From Acetobacteraceae bacterium (GTDB lineage Bacteria; Pseudomonadota; Alphaproteobacteria; Acetobacterales; Acetobacteraceae), in contig PLSD01000039.1 of the NCBI GenBank assembly GCA_003164135.1, positions 18,252 to 82,251 on the forward strand: DNA of 64,000 bases, read 5' to 3'. The position numbers were made by a program, and so were the translations under genes. Positions 21,333 to 32,000 of this stretch are shown here, in pieces. The notes beneath the pieces are model-generated. The model had not been told where the DNA came from and ran no database searches. It worked only from the letters and a program-made list of their open reading frames with translations. Each line of letters opens with the position of its first letter. The first letter of the stretch is position 1.

Positions 21333-22514
21333 ATGCAAGACGTCTTCATCCTCTCCGGCCAGCGCACCGCCATCGGCGACTTCGGCAAAAGCCTGAAAGA
21401 CATCCCACCGACCAAACTGGCGGAAATCGCCATCCGTGCCGCCATCGCCAAAAGTGGCGTTGAAGCCGCGGAAATCCAGAACGTCGTGATGGGCACCGTG
21501 ATCTACACCGAACCACGCGACACCTACCTCTCGCGCGTCTCCTCGCTGGACGCCGGCGTGCCGGTCGGCACCCCGGCCATGAATGTCAACCGCCTCTGCG
21601 GCTCGGGCCTGCAAGCCATCATCTCCGCCGCGCAAAGCATCATGCTGGGCGATTCCTCGCTCGCCGTCGCCGGCGGCGCTGAATCCATGAGCCGTGGCGG
21701 CTACCTGCTCCCCTCCGGCCGCTGGGGTGCCCGCCTCGGCGACGGCCAGATCATCGACATGGTCGTCGGTACCCTCAACGACCCCTTCGGTGCCGGCCAC
21801 ATGGGCATCACCGCTGAAACCGTCGCCGCCCGCTACGGCATCACCCGCGAGGCGCAGGACACATTCGCCGTCGAATCCCACCGCCGCGCGGCCCTCGCCA
21901 TCGCCGAAGGCCGTTTCAAATCGCAGATCACCCCGGTTGAACTCGCGTCGCGCAAAGGCACCACATTGTTCGAAACCGACGAACATCCGCGCGCCGAGAC
22001 CAGCCTGGAAAGCCTGGGCACCCTGAAAGCCGCCTTCCAGAAAGGCGGCACTGTTACCGCCGGCAACGCCTCCTCCCTCAACGACGGCGCCGCCGCCGTG
22101 GTTCTGGCCTCCGGCGCCGAGGTCTCCCGCCGCAACGCCAAACCCCTGGCCCGCCTTGTCTCCTACGGTCACGCCGGCGTCGAACCCGGCGTCATGGGTC
22201 TCGGCCCCATCCCCGCCTCGCAAATCGCCCTGAAAAAAGCCGGCCTCACCATCGCCGACATCGACGTCATCGAAGCCAACGAAGCCTTCGCCGCCCAGGC
22301 CTGCGCCGTCGCCCACGAACTCGGCTTCCCGCCCGAAAAAGTAAACCCCAACGGCGGCGCCGTCGCCCTGGGCCACCCCGTCGGTGCGTCGGGCGCCATC
22401 ATCACCATCAAAGCCCTCTACGAGCTCCAACGCACCCAAACCCGCTACGCCCTCGTCACCATGTGCATCGGCGGCGGCCAAGGCATCGCCGCCATCTTCG
22501 AGCGCGTAGCCTGA
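21333..22514 (+). CDS. phaA: Acetyl-CoA C-acetyltransferase (thiolase)
   Basis: NRLCGSGLQAIISAAQ, NEAFAAQACAVAHELG, NPNGGAVALGHPVGASGA, CIGGGQGIAAIFE; near phaC. Confidence 0.92.
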   Translation: MQDVFILSGQRTAIGDFGKSLKDIPPTKLAEIAIRAAIAKSGVEAAEIQNVVMGTVIYTEPRDTYLSRVSSLDAGVPVGTPAMNVNRLCGSGLQAIISAAQSIMLGDSSLAVAGGAESMSRGGYLLPSGRWGARLGDGQIIDMVVGTLNDPFGAGHMGITAETVAARYGITREAQDTFAVESHRRAALAIAEGRFKSQITPVELASRKGTTLFETDEHPRAETSLESLGTLKAAFQKGGTVTAGNASSLNDGAAAVVLASGAEVSRRNAKPLARLVSYGHAGVEPGVMGLGPIPASQIALKKAGLTIADIDVIEANEAFAAQACAVAHELGFPPEKVNPNGGAVALGHPVGASGAIITIKALYELQRTQTRYALVTMCIGGGQGIAAIFERVA

Positions 22515-22533
22515 CGAGGACTGGGGGTAGTTA

Positions 22534-22566
22534 GTAAGTCCAAGGGGCAGAGCCCCTTGGACTTAC
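22534..22566. terminator. Bidirectional intrinsic terminator-like hairpin between convergent thiolase and phaC
   Basis: GTAAGTCCAAGGGGC-AGA-GCCCCTTGGACTTAC, 15-bp perfect stem. Confidence 0.75.
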
Positions 22567-22592
22567 CTTGCTAAATCCCAGCCCCGCCGGGC

Positions 22593-24380
22593 CTATTGCA
22601 TGCGGACGTAGGAACCGGGAGCGGCTTCGATAACCGGCAGCTTGCCCGTCCCCGGAGCACGCGCCGGCACTTTTGCACCGCCGTTATTGGCGACCAGCCA
22701 CTGTTGCCAGTTCGGCCACCATGAGCCCTCGTGTTTCTTCGCGCCGTCAAACCATTCCTGCGGCGTTTCGGGTAGCTCGTCGTTCACCCAGTAGCCATGC
22801 TTATTTGCGGCCGGCGGGTTGACCAACCCGGCGTTATGCCCGGAGCCGCCGAGCACGAAGCGGGATTTGCCGCCGAAGAGTTTGGCGCCGTCGTAGGTTG
22901 CCTGCCAGGCGGACACATGGTCGTCCTTCAGGGAGATCACCGTAACCGGCACTTTCACTTTGCCGAGGTCGATTGGTGTGCCGTTAATCACCACGCCGCC
23001 CGGCTGGTGCAGCAGATTTTCGCGGATCATCGCCCGGGCGTATTCCAGCAGGAAGGCTTTGGGGATATGCGCGCCGTCGGCGAACCAGAACAGCAGGTCG
23101 GAGGCAGGTGCCACGCGGTCCATCAGGTAGTGGTTCACCACCGAGGACCAGATCAGGTCGTTCGACCGCACCACGCTGAACAGAGCCTGCAATTTATCCG
23201 CATCCATCACCCCGGCTTCGTCCAGGTGCGTCTCGAACGCCTCGAAATGTGATTTCTCGTAGAACGCGCTCCATTCGCCGGAATGGGTGGTGTCCAGCAA
23301 CGTGCCGATGACGGTTACGGTACCCATGCGGTTCCCCTGCTTGGTGGCTGCTAGGTATCCGGCGGTCATGGAAAGCAGCACGCCGCCCATGCAGAAGGCG
23401 AAGCAGTCCACCGTGGTCTCGCCGGTCGCGAGTTCAATGGCATCAAGTGCGGCAATCGGCCCCTGGCGGAGGTAGTCCCACATGCCTTTATAGGCGAGGC
23501 TCTGCCCCGGGTTGACCCAGGAGATGACGAACACGGTATGCCCCTGGTCAACGAGCCATTTGATCAGGCTGGATTTTGGTTGCAGGTCAAGAATATAATA
23601 TTTGTTGACCAGCGGTGGCACGTACATAATCGGCCGCTTGTAGACCGTTTCGGTCGTGGGTATGTACTGGATCAGCTGCATCATCTCGTTCTGGAAGATG
23701 ATGCTCCCCGGCGTCGCGGCGATGTTCACGCCGAGTTCAAAATTGTCCTCCGCGCGGCGTTTCACCAGGCCGCTGGGCGAGGCCGCGTCGGCGAGCAGGT
23801 TGGCGTAGCCTGAAAGCAGGCTAACACCGCCGGTCTCGAACGCCTTGCGGATCGCCTCCGGATTGGTGAATGCGAAGTTCGCCGGCGAGAGCGCATTGAT
23901 GAACTGGCGCGCATAAAAATCGGCGCGGATGCGGGCCGGTGGGTCCAACTCGCTGGAGGCAACGGTTTCCAGAATCTGCCGGCTGGCAAGCAGGTACGCT
24001 TGCTTTAGGTAATCGAACGGCGGCAACTCGTTCCAACCGGCCTCATTAAAGCGGCGGTCGCTGCGCTCAGGCGCAATCACCGGCTCACGTTTTTCGCCAA
24101 AGGCGCGGGCCGCCGTGGTGGTCCACAAATCCGACCATTCCTTGAAAAACTTCTGCTGCGCCGAAAACATCTGCGTGGGGTTGGCCAGCACCGTTGCCGT
24201 CAGGTCGGAGAACGCGCGCATCGGCGCCAGGGGATCGTAGGGCAGGGCGGTTTTTTTGCCAGTGTGCTTTTTCGCGGTCGATTGCAGCGCATCCAGACCG
24301 TTGGTGAAGATGCGCATCCAGGTGGTGGCGAGTTCCTGCGGGTCCGCGAGCTTTACCTGGAATTCTTCCGGTTTGGTCAT
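22593..24380 (-). CDS. phaC: Class I polyhydroxyalkanoate synthase
   Basis: FAFCMGGVLLSM lipase-like box, GHTVFVISWVNPG, LGGSGHNAGLVNPP, GSWWPNWQQWL. Confidence 0.96.
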   Translation of the reverse strand: MTKPEEFQVKLADPQELATTWMRIFTNGLDALQSTAKKHTGKKTALPYDPLAPMRAFSDLTATVLANPTQMFSAQQKFFKEWSDLWTTTAARAFGEKREPVIAPERSDRRFNEAGWNELPPFDYLKQAYLLASRQILETVASSELDPPARIRADFYARQFINALSPANFAFTNPEAIRKAFETGGVSLLSGYANLLADAASPSGLVKRRAEDNFELGVNIAATPGSIIFQNEMMQLIQYIPTTETVYKRPIMYVPPLVNKYYILDLQPKSSLIKWLVDQGHTVFVISWVNPGQSLAYKGMWDYLRQGPIAALDAIELATGETTVDCFAFCMGGVLLSMTAGYLAATKQGNRMGTVTVIGTLLDTTHSGEWSAFYEKSHFEAFETHLDEAGVMDADKLQALFSVVRSNDLIWSSVVNHYLMDRVAPASDLLFWFADGAHIPKAFLLEYARAMIRENLLHQPGGVVINGTPIDLGKVKVPVTVISLKDDHVSAWQATYDGAKLFGGKSRFVLGGSGHNAGLVNPPAANKHGYWVNDELPETPQEWFDGAKKHEGSWWPNWQQWLVANNGGAKVPARAPGTGKLPVIEAAPGSYVRMQ

Positions 24381-24432
24381 GCCTCAAATCCCCTTGCATC
24401 TCGGCCGGTTGAAATACCCGCCTGTTGTCACT

Positions 24433-25434
24433 CTAGCCGCGGGCCAAGAACCCGACTAGCCGTTCCGCTTCGTCCACAATCGGGTTGGCGATGGCCGCCG
24501 CACGCCGTGCCCCTGATTGCAGAATATGGTCCAGATGCGCCGGCTCTGCCAGCAGATCCTGCGCGCGGGCGTTGATCGGCGCCAGATGCGCCACCAGCGC
24601 CTCCACCAGCCTCTCCTTGAACGGGCCAAACCCGGAACCGGCGAACTCCGCCAGCACGGCGGCAGTTTTTTGCCCCGTCATGGCGGCGTAGATACCCACC
24701 AGGTTCGCGGCCTCCGCCCGTCCGGCCAGCCCCTCCACCGTTTCGGGCAGCGGCTCCGGGTCGGTCTTGGCGCGGCGGATTTTTTGCGCAATCGCATCGA
24801 CATCGTCGGTCAGATTGATCCGGCTCTGGTCCGAGGCCTCGGATTTGGACATTTTTTTGGCGCCATCGCGCAAGGACATCACCCGCGCGGTTTCGGGCAG
24901 AATCAGCGGCTCGATGCGCGGGAAGAATTCCACGCCGAAATCATGGTTGAATTTCTCGGCGATGTCGTTGGCGAGTTCCAGGTGCTGGCGCTGGTCATCG
25001 CCCACCGGCACTTGCGTGGCGTGGTAGGCGTGAATGTCGGCGGCCATGAGGTTGGGGTAGACGAACAGGCCGGTGGAAACCGCCTCGCGGTCCTTGCCGG
25101 CTTTGTCCTTGAACTGCGTCATCCGGCTGAGCCAGCCAAAGCGCGCGACGCAGTTGAAAATCCACGCCAGGCGCGCATGCGCGTGCACGGCGGATTGGTG
25201 GAACAGGATGTTCTGCTCCGGGTCGATGCCGCAGGCGATCAAGATCGCGGCGTTCACCCGTGTCTGTTCCCGCAGCAACACCGGGTTTTGCGCCACGGTG
25301 ATGGCATGGAGGTCCACCAGGCAGAACACACATTCGTTGCCTTCCTGTAGTTTTACCCAGTTTTGCACGGCGCCAAGATAGTTGCCGAGATGCGCGATGC
25401 CAGTGGGCTGAATGCCGGAGAATATACGTGCCAT
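24433..25434 (-). CDS. trpS: Tryptophanyl-tRNA synthetase
   Basis: [41 protein letters not shown]. Confidence 0.96.
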   Translation of the reverse strand: MARIFSGIQPTGIAHLGNYLGAVQNWVKLQEGNECVFCLVDLHAITVAQNPVLLREQTRVNAAILIACGIDPEQNILFHQSAVHAHARLAWIFNCVARFGWLSRMTQFKDKAGKDREAVSTGLFVYPNLMAADIHAYHATQVPVGDDQRQHLELANDIAEKFNHDFGVEFFPRIEPLILPETARVMSLRDGAKKMSKSEASDQSRINLTDDVDAIAQKIRRAKTDPEPLPETVEGLAGRAEAANLVGIYAAMTGQKTAAVLAEFAGSGFGPFKERLVEALVAHLAPINARAQDLLAEPAHLDHILQSGARRAAAIANPIVDEAERLVGFLARG

Positions 25435-25465
25435 AGGCGCTACGTCGCGCGGTTTTTTGCCCCGG

Positions 25466-27019
25466 TCAACCGGGCGCCGGTTTCCGCCGCCGGCGTCTCA
25501 GCAACGCCATCAGTTCGGAGAGATCGAACGCCCGCAGCAAAATCCCGGAGCCGCCGTAAGCAACGCCCCCCACCAGCGTAAGCAGCAAAAATTGCGGAAT
25601 GGTGGTTTTGCCGAGCGGGAGGATAAAAACCTCGGTCGCATATAGGGCGGCCGCCATGATCGCCCCGGCCAACAGAATCCGCGGCACCCGGTGCCGGGCG
25701 GGCATGTCCAGCACAAAATGCCCGCGCCGGTGCAGCAGGTACAGCAATACGGCGGCGTTGAAGGCGGAGGACAGGCTGGTCGCCAGCGCCGGGCCGACGG
25801 CTTGCAGCGGATGCATGAACACCAAATTCATGCACAGGTTCAGCAGCACCGCGACGACGCCGATCTTCAAGGGCGTCACCGTATCCCCGCGCGCGAAAAA
25901 GCCGGGGGTGAGCACTTTCACCAGCGCGAACACCGGCAGCCCGAGCGCGAAGGCCGCCAGCGAATTCCCCGCCAGCACCGCCGTATGCAGCGAAAACGCG
26001 CCGCGCACGAATAGCACATCCATCACCTGCCGCCCCGCGACCGAAAGCCCGATGGCCGCCGGCAGGGTCAGCATCAGCACCCCCTCCAGCGCCCGGTTAA
26101 GCGAGGACAGCGCCTGATTCTCCTCGCCCAGCGCGATATGCCGTGTAATCGCTGGCAGCAGCGCGGTTCCGGCGGCGGTGCCGATGACACCCAGCGGCAA
26201 CTGGTTCACCCGGTCGGCATAATACAAAATGGAAACCGACCCCGCCGGCAGCAGCGTGCCGATGATAATGTCGATGGACACATTCAGCTGCGTGACGCCG
26301 GCGCCGACCAAGCCCGGCGCCATGCGGCGGAACAGCGTCTTCATGCGTGGCGTTAGCCTTGGCTTCGGCACCGTGATGCGCATGCCCGCGCGCCGCATCG
26401 CCCAGATCAGCAGACCCATTTGGGCGACGCCGGAAACAGTGACGCCCCAGGCCAGCGCATAGCCAGGGTTGGGCGTGTAGCGGCTCAACCCCAGCATGAA
26501 GGCGATGGAGAATGCGTTGAACAGCAAGGGCGCGGCGGCGGCGGCGGCAAACCGCCCCATCGCGTTCAGCACGCCCGAGAACAGTGCCGTCAGGCAAACG
26601 AAAAACAGGTACGGAAACATGATCCGCGTCAGCACCACCGCCAACGCAAACTTGCCGTGATTCCCGGCAAACCCCGGCGCCAGCACATACAGCAGCCAGG
26701 GCATGAAAATCTCGCCCAGCACGGTAATGCCGCCGAGCCAGAAGATCATCACCGCCGTCGCCTCCTCGGCGAAGCCCGTGGCGGCATCCATGCCTTGCGT
26801 GTGCAAAATGGTGGAAATCGAGGGCACGAAGGCGGCATTGAACGCGCCCTCGCCAAACAACCGCCGAAAAAGGTTCGGCAGCCGCAGTGCCACGAAAAAC
26901 GCATCCGCCACCGGCCCGGTGCCCAGAATCGCGGCGATGAGAATATCCCGGACGAAGCCCAGAATGCGGCTCGCCATCGTCCACACCCCGACCGTAAAGG
27001 CACCGCGCATCATGGGCAT
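25466..27019 (-). CDS. murJ: Lipid II flippase MurJ
   Basis: [46 protein letters not shown]; multi-TM; next to trpS. Confidence 0.95.
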   Translation of the reverse strand: MPMMRGAFTVGVWTMASRILGFVRDILIAAILGTGPVADAFFVALRLPNLFRRLFGEGAFNAAFVPSISTILHTQGMDAATGFAEEATAVMIFWLGGITVLGEIFMPWLLYVLAPGFAGNHGKFALAVVLTRIMFPYLFFVCLTALFSGVLNAMGRFAAAAAAPLLFNAFSIAFMLGLSRYTPNPGYALAWGVTVSGVAQMGLLIWAMRRAGMRITVPKPRLTPRMKTLFRRMAPGLVGAGVTQLNVSIDIIIGTLLPAGSVSILYYADRVNQLPLGVIGTAAGTALLPAITRHIALGEENQALSSLNRALEGVLMLTLPAAIGLSVAGRQVMDVLFVRGAFSLHTAVLAGNSLAAFALGLPVFALVKVLTPGFFARGDTVTPLKIGVVAVLLNLCMNLVFMHPLQAVGPALATSLSSAFNAAVLLYLLHRRGHFVLDMPARHRVPRILLAGAIMAAALYATEVFILPLGKTTIPQFLLLTLVGGVAYGGSGILLRAFDLSELMALLRRRRRKPAPG

Positions 27020-27031
27020 CGCTCTATCTTA

Positions 27032-27493
27032 TTAGTTGGGCAGGATAAACCCATAGGTGGGATATACCGTATGGCCCATCCCATGCGCCGGCTCGTACCA
27101 CACCCGCACGCGCGTCCAGTCGTTATCGGCGGAAACGTCCACCACCGGCTGGTCATGCTCGATGCGGCGCGGCAGCCAGTTGGACTGCGTCACCAGAATT
27201 TTCCGCTGCCCCTGCACCGCGGTCACCACCGCCAGATGCCCCACATGCATGTCCCCATGCGGCACAAACACCAGCACGGCTCGTGCCTCGGGCTTATGGC
27301 TGCGCGGGTAAACGCCATCGGCCTCGCTCCACCATTCATAGGCATTGCCGCTGAGCTGAACACCCGAGACTTCCCGCGCATACGGCACGCAGGTCAAATG
27401 CGTCGCCGTGCCGACATGGTTGGGTGATTCCATGCGCGGCCCCGCGCAGGCAACCAGCGCCACGCAGAGCAGCAGCGGCCGCAGGCGCATCAT
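27032..27493 (-). CDS. CHAP-domain lipoprotein-like protein
   Basis: Signal MMRLRPLLLCVALVACAG; CVPYAREVSGVQLSGNAYEWW; MHVGHLAVVTAV. Confidence 0.8.
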   Translation of the reverse strand: MMRLRPLLLCVALVACAGPRMESPNHVGTATHLTCVPYAREVSGVQLSGNAYEWWSEADGVYPRSHKPEARAVLVFVPHGDMHVGHLAVVTAVQGQRKILVTQSNWLPRRIEHDQPVVDVSADNDWTRVRVWYEPAHGMGHTVYPTYGFILPN

Positions 27494-28641
27494 GCCGGCC
27501 CAAGCGCCTGACCCCGCCACTGTTGCAGCGTCACAAAACTGCGTGTGTTCTGCCCTGTATGGTCGAACGCCACACCGAACCCGTTCTCCAGCCCGCCCAG
27601 AGGAATATCCGTCTTGCGCAGCGCATCGAGAAATTTGGCCGCGCTGCCGCCCTGTGCGTTCAGCGTGTCGAACACCAGTTTCGCACCCGCATAGGCTGTC
27701 AGGCTGTCCGCCCCGCGCGGCGGGTTGCCGTATTTGGCCTGATAAGCATACGCGATCCCCACCGCCCCCGCCGGGTAGAACGGCGCGCCGATTACCATCG
27801 TTCCATCAAACACCGCGCCCAGCGCATCGGCCGTCTCGCGCAGCAAATAACCGTTGTCGCAGCCGATCACCGTACCCGGCCGCCAGCCCTGCACCTGCAT
27901 GGCCAGGTAAAACCCCAGCACATCCGCCGGCCCGCCCGCATGCAGCACCACATCCACCCCGGCGCGTTTGAGCCGGCCAACCGGGTCGTACAAATCGGGC
28001 ACATCCTCGGGGTAGCCAATGGCCAGCAACACGGGGACTTTCGCGGCGTTGAGTGCCGCAATCGCCGCCGCCGCAATTGCCCCCCCGGTGGCCCCGGTGT
28101 TGAACAACAGCCCGATCTTCCGGCCCGCAAACCGGCTCTGGATCGTGCTCGCCGCCAGATTTCCCATCATGCCCGTAGTTGGTCCGGTGCGGAGCAGGAA
28201 TTTGAACCCCCGCGCGGTGATGCCGTCGGCCGGCGCGTTCAGTTCAATATAAGGTGTCTGCGCCAGCTCCGCCGCCGCCGACCCAGGGTAGGAGAGCGCT
28301 GAAGCCCCCGTGCCGAGCACCGCATTGGCATGGCTGCCGGTAATCAACCCGTTCACGCCCGCCCCCACATGGCTCTGGTCCACGGCATCCACCGCCACCA
28401 GCGCCACGGGCTGCCCGGCAACGCCACCGGCCCCGTTCACCGCATCGGCGGCGAGCTGAATGCCGCGCAGGCACTCGTCCCCTGTCAGCGACAAATCGCC
28501 CGAGAGCGGCAACGCAATGCCAATTACCGGCGGCGCGGCGGATTTTGCCGGGGCGTCACTGGCCCTGGCGCGGCCCACGGCGAAGCTGGTTGTAAGGGCA
28601 GTAAGCAAAAAGCGGCGGGTAGGGTATGACATTGGCTGCAA
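27490..28641 (-). CDS. Branched-chain amino acid-type ABC substrate-binding protein
   Basis: Signal sequence; IGIALPLSGDLSLTGDECLRGIQLAADAVNGAGGVAGQPVALVAVD. Confidence 0.82.
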   Translation of the reverse strand: MQPMSYPTRRFLLTALTTSFAVGRARASDAPAKSAAPPVIGIALPLSGDLSLTGDECLRGIQLAADAVNGAGGVAGQPVALVAVDAVDQSHVGAGVNGLITGSHANAVLGTGASALSYPGSAAAELAQTPYIELNAPADGITARGFKFLLRTGPTTGMMGNLAASTIQSRFAGRKIGLLFNTGATGGAIAAAAIAALNAAKVPVLLAIGYPEDVPDLYDPVGRLKRAGVDVVLHAGGPADVLGFYLAMQVQGWRPGTVIGCDNGYLLRETADALGAVFDGTMVIGAPFYPAGAVGIAYAYQAKYGNPPRGADSLTAYAGAKLVFDTLNAQGGSAAKFLDALRKTDIPLGGLENGFGVAFDHTGQNTRSFVTLQQWRGQALGPA

Positions 28642-28678
28642 ACTGACATTTGGCTACAACCCCGGCAAGGTGACATAG

Positions 28679-29683
28679 ATGAACCCACTTCCCGAGACCA
28701 TGCGCTATATCGAAATTGCCGCCCCCGGCGGGCCGGAGGTCATGCGCATTGGCCACACCGCGCTGCCCGTGCCCAAGCCGGATGAAGTATTGATCCGCGT
28801 CACCGCCGCCGGGGTTAACCGGCCGGACGTGCAGCAGCGCAAGGGGCTGTACCCGCCGCCGCCGGGCGCCAGCCCGATTCTGGGGCTGGAAGTGGCCGGT
28901 GAGGTCGTGGCGCTCGGCACCCTGGCCAGCGGCTTCTACCCCGGCCACAAGGTAACGGCGCTGTGCAACGGCGGCGGCTATGCCGAATACGTCGCGGTGC
29001 CCGCCGCGCAATGCCTGCCCTGGCCGCACGGCTTCAACGCCCTCCAGGCGGCCGCCTTGCCGGAGAATTATTTCACCGTCTGGGCCAACCTGTTCGACAT
29101 GGGGCACCTCACCGCCGGCGAAACCCTGCTGGTCCACGGCGGCACTTCGGGTATCGGCATCACCGCCATCCAGCTTGCCCTGGCGGCTGGCGCCAAAGTT
29201 TTCGCCACCGCCGGCTCGCCGGAAAAATGCGCAGCCATTGAGCATTTGGGCGCCACGGCGATCAACTACCGCACCCAGGATTTTGTGGAGATTATCGCCA
29301 CGCTGACCGACAAGCGCGGCGTGGACGTGGTGCTGGACATCGTCGGCGCCCCCTACACGCAGCGCAATTTCAAATGCCTGGCGCTGCGCGGGCGGCTGCT
29401 GCAGGTGGCCTTCATGCAGGGCAGCAAGGCCGAGGCGCTGGATTTGCTGCCGATCATGACCAAGCGTCTCACCTACACCGGCTCCACCATGCGCCCGCGC
29501 ACCACCGAGGAAAAAGCCGCCATCGCCGCCTCGCTCAAACGCAAGGTCTGGCCATGGCTGGAAGCGGGCAAGGTCTCACCCATCATCGACAAAGTGTTCT
29601 CGCTGGAAGACGCACCCAAGGCGCACGCGCTGATGGAAAGCAGCACGCATATCGGCAAGATCATGCTGAACCTTGCCGGTTAA
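28679..29683 (+). CDS. NAD(P)H-quinone oxidoreductase (zinc-independent MDR family)
   Basis: AAGVNRPDVQQRKGLYPPPPGASPILGLEVAGEV; LLVHGGTSGIGITAIQLA. Confidence 0.92.
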   Translation: MNPLPETMRYIEIAAPGGPEVMRIGHTALPVPKPDEVLIRVTAAGVNRPDVQQRKGLYPPPPGASPILGLEVAGEVVALGTLASGFYPGHKVTALCNGGGYAEYVAVPAAQCLPWPHGFNALQAAALPENYFTVWANLFDMGHLTAGETLLVHGGTSGIGITAIQLALAAGAKVFATAGSPEKCAAIEHLGATAINYRTQDFVEIIATLTDKRGVDVVLDIVGAPYTQRNFKCLALRGRLLQVAFMQGSKAEALDLLPIMTKRLTYTGSTMRPRTTEEKAAIAASLKRKVWPWLEAGKVSPIIDKVFSLEDAPKAHALMESSTHIGKIMLNLAG

Positions 29684-30152
29684 AACCACCATCGGCCTGG
29701 CTGGCGAGGTGTTGCACCAGCTCGGCCAGCCTGCCTCCTCATTGCCCGCGGTCAGCCCGCGAGACCTGGAGCAGGCGTTGGAAGCAGCCCACGACCGCCT
29801 GCGCACCGCCCCGGTGCGCGGCTTTAGGTTCATCGCGCCGCCAGCCCCGCCGGTGGAACTGGTGCTGGCGGACCCGGACGCCGCCGCGTGGGCCGTGGCG
29901 GTTGAGCGCACGGCGGGGCTTGCCACGCCGCAAGGCATCTCCGTGTGTCTGCGCCTGCTCGCTTTGGTGGCGCTGCTGGCCGATGCCGCCTGGGCGCGCG
30001 CCTGGCTCGCACTTGGTGGAGGCGGGGTGGAAATCCACCCGCAACTGCTGCGCGCCGCTGCCCTGGTGCCGCTTACCGATGCGGGAGGTTTTGACGAAAC
30101 CGCCCTGCGCGCTCTATTGCCCCACACACAAGCCCGGGGTGCAAATACATGA
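29673..30152 (+). CDS. Hypothetical protein
   Basis: Overlaps preceding and following ORFs in the same direction; no motif recognised. Confidence 0.5.
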   Translation: MPVKTTIGLAGEVLHQLGQPASSLPAVSPRDLEQALEAAHDRLRTAPVRGFRFIAPPAPPVELVLADPDAAAWAVAVERTAGLATPQGISVCLRLLALVALLADAAWARAWLALGGGGVEIHPQLLRAAALVPLTDAGGFDETALRALLPHTQARGANT

Positions 30153-30484
30153 TGAAATTCCTGACAGTGGTTCTGGCCTGCGGGGCACTTGCCGCCTGCG
30201 CGCCAGCCGAGCCGCAAAGCCAAGCCCAGCAGGCCGACGCCGCCGCCTGCACCGCCCAGGCGGATGCCGCCTATAACGCCAGCACGCTCGACCAGCAGGC
30301 CCGCCCCTCGCAGAACGGCCTGCTCTACGGCACGACTCCAACCCAGGTGTTCACAGGCGAGAAGCTAGGCGCCGAGCATGACCGCCAAAGCCAGATCAGC
30401 GATTGCGAACAAAATGGTAATAACGGCACCCCGGACGAGGTGAACGGCACCCCGGTCGTCGTGCCGCACATCATCAACCCCTGA
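30149..30484 (+). CDS. Hypothetical lipoprotein
   Basis: MKFLTVVLACGALAACAPAEP lipobox. Confidence 0.65.
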   Translation: MMKFLTVVLACGALAACAPAEPQSQAQQADAAACTAQADAAYNASTLDQQARPSQNGLLYGTTPTQVFTGEKLGAEHDRQSQISDCEQNGNNGTPDEVNGTPVVVPHIINP

Positions 30485-30507
30485 ATTTTTGAGAGAGGAA
30501 TATCCAA

Positions 30508-30858
30508 ATGAGCCGCATTATCCGCACCGACGCCAATCCGGTCCTGTCCAAGGCCGTGGAGTACCATGGCTTTGTTTACACGCAGGGCGTGGTCGCCTCC
30601 GACCCGAGCCAGGACATCACAGCCCAGACCAAGGACGTCCTGGCACAGATCGATTCCTTGCTGGAAATTCATGGCACGGACAACACCCGCCTGCTTCAGG
30701 CGCATATCTGGCTCAAGGATATGGCAGACCGCGAAGCCATGAATAAAGTCTGGACAGCCTGGCTACCGGAAGGCGCCGCACCCGTCCGCGCCTGCGTGCA
30801 GGCGGTTCTCGCCGACCCCGGTTATCTGGTCGAGATCATGGTCACCGCCTGCCGCTAA
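30508..30858 (+). CDS. RidA/YjgF family protein
   Basis: VEYHGFVYTQGVVASDPSQDITAQTKDVLAQIDSLLE; PVRACVQAVLADPGYLVEIMVTA. Confidence 0.9.
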   Translation: MSRIIRTDANPVLSKAVEYHGFVYTQGVVASDPSQDITAQTKDVLAQIDSLLEIHGTDNTRLLQAHIWLKDMADREAMNKVWTAWLPEGAAPVRACVQAVLADPGYLVEIMVTACR

Positions 30859-31141
30859 ACGGTGTAAATTTATTTATTGTTAATATTGAGGCGCTTAGCC
30901 ATGCGTCATGGGACTCGCGGCCGCCGGAAAATCCGGCGTCCGCTTTTCTTGGAGGCAAAAAACGTAACAAAAAAATCAAATAGGAATGTTGTCTTAAGTT
31001 GATTCATTGCGTGCGGGGTAAACTACGAAATTCTTACCCTGTTGTAATTTTGTCGCAAATTTGTATTGCGTTACACGCAGTACACCCCTAGCCCATGAGC
31101 ATGACAAATTGGCTTAACGGAAATCTGGGACGGAGTATTTG

Positions 31142-31891
31142 ATGGCCGGTAAGAGCAAATCCAGCAGATTTGGGGCAAAAGCCCGTTTGATACTGCTCAG
31201 CGCGGCATTCGCCACTGCATCACTTCTCACCGCCAATACGGCCAAGGCCACCACCCGCCACCATATCCGCCACATCGGCCCGCAACTGGCCGCCGCGCAT
31301 ACCCACACGCGCAGCCATACCCAGTATGCCCGCAACCACCGCGTATACGGCGCTCACGTGCAAACCGCTGAATACCGTCCGCACTACGCCCATTACCGCA
31401 GCGCGCGTTTCCACTACTCCGGCCTGCAATGCGTTCCTTATGCGCGGGAAGTCTCGCATATCGACCTCTCCGGCAATGCCTTCCTCTGGTGGGCCGAAGC
31501 CGCCGGCCGTTACGACCGCGGCAACGCCCCGGTTGAAGGCGCCGTGCTCAACTTCCGCGCCATCGGCCGCATGCCGCTTGGCCACGTCGCCGTGGTCACC
31601 AGCGTTATCGACAACCGCACCATTCTCGTCACTCAGGCCAATTGGGTCCGCGGCACCATCACCAACGACGTAACCATGCAGGACGTCTCCCCGAATAATG
31701 ACTGGACCCAGGTCCAGGTCGAACTAGGCGACAGCTCCACCTGGGGTGCGGCCTACCCGACCTACGGCTTCATCTATAACAAACCCGCCGGCAGCACCGT
31801 CATCGCCGCCAACGGCCAGGGCAACGAAGTCGCAGAAGCCCCCACCATCCAACCCGTCAGCACTGACGCTCCGAACCGCAACCTGCAATAA
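31142..31891 (+). CDS. Secreted CHAP-domain protein
   Basis: Signal peptide; CVPYAREVSHIDLSGNAFLWWAEAAGRY; PLGHVAVVTSVIDNRTILVTQANW. Confidence 0.85.
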   Translation: MAGKSKSSRFGAKARLILLSAAFATASLLTANTAKATTRHHIRHIGPQLAAAHTHTRSHTQYARNHRVYGAHVQTAEYRPHYAHYRSARFHYSGLQCVPYAREVSHIDLSGNAFLWWAEAAGRYDRGNAPVEGAVLNFRAIGRMPLGHVAVVTSVIDNRTILVTQANWVRGTITNDVTMQDVSPNNDWTQVQVELGDSSTWGAAYPTYGFIYNKPAGSTVIAANGQGNEVAEAPTIQPVSTDAPNRNLQ

Positions 31892-31916
31892 TGCGCGTTT
31901 GAGGCTGAAACTTTGA

Positions 31917-32000
31917 GGTAAGCAAGGCAATCGGGCGTCGCGCCGGAGGCGCGCTAGTTAGCTAATGGGCGCCCCATCGCCTTACTTACTTACTTACTTA
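31917..32000. terminator. Long imperfect inverted repeat between convergent CHAP gene and rsmA, ending in (CTTA)n
   Basis: GGTAAGCAAGGCAATCGGGCG ... CGCCCCATCGCCTTACTTAC with internal GCGCCGGAGGCGC. Confidence 0.55.

Noticed and set aside
21288-22481. 397-aa minus-strand ORF
   Set aside because: Antisense to the thiolase gene; Gly/Asp-rich composition typical of high-GC antisense frames.
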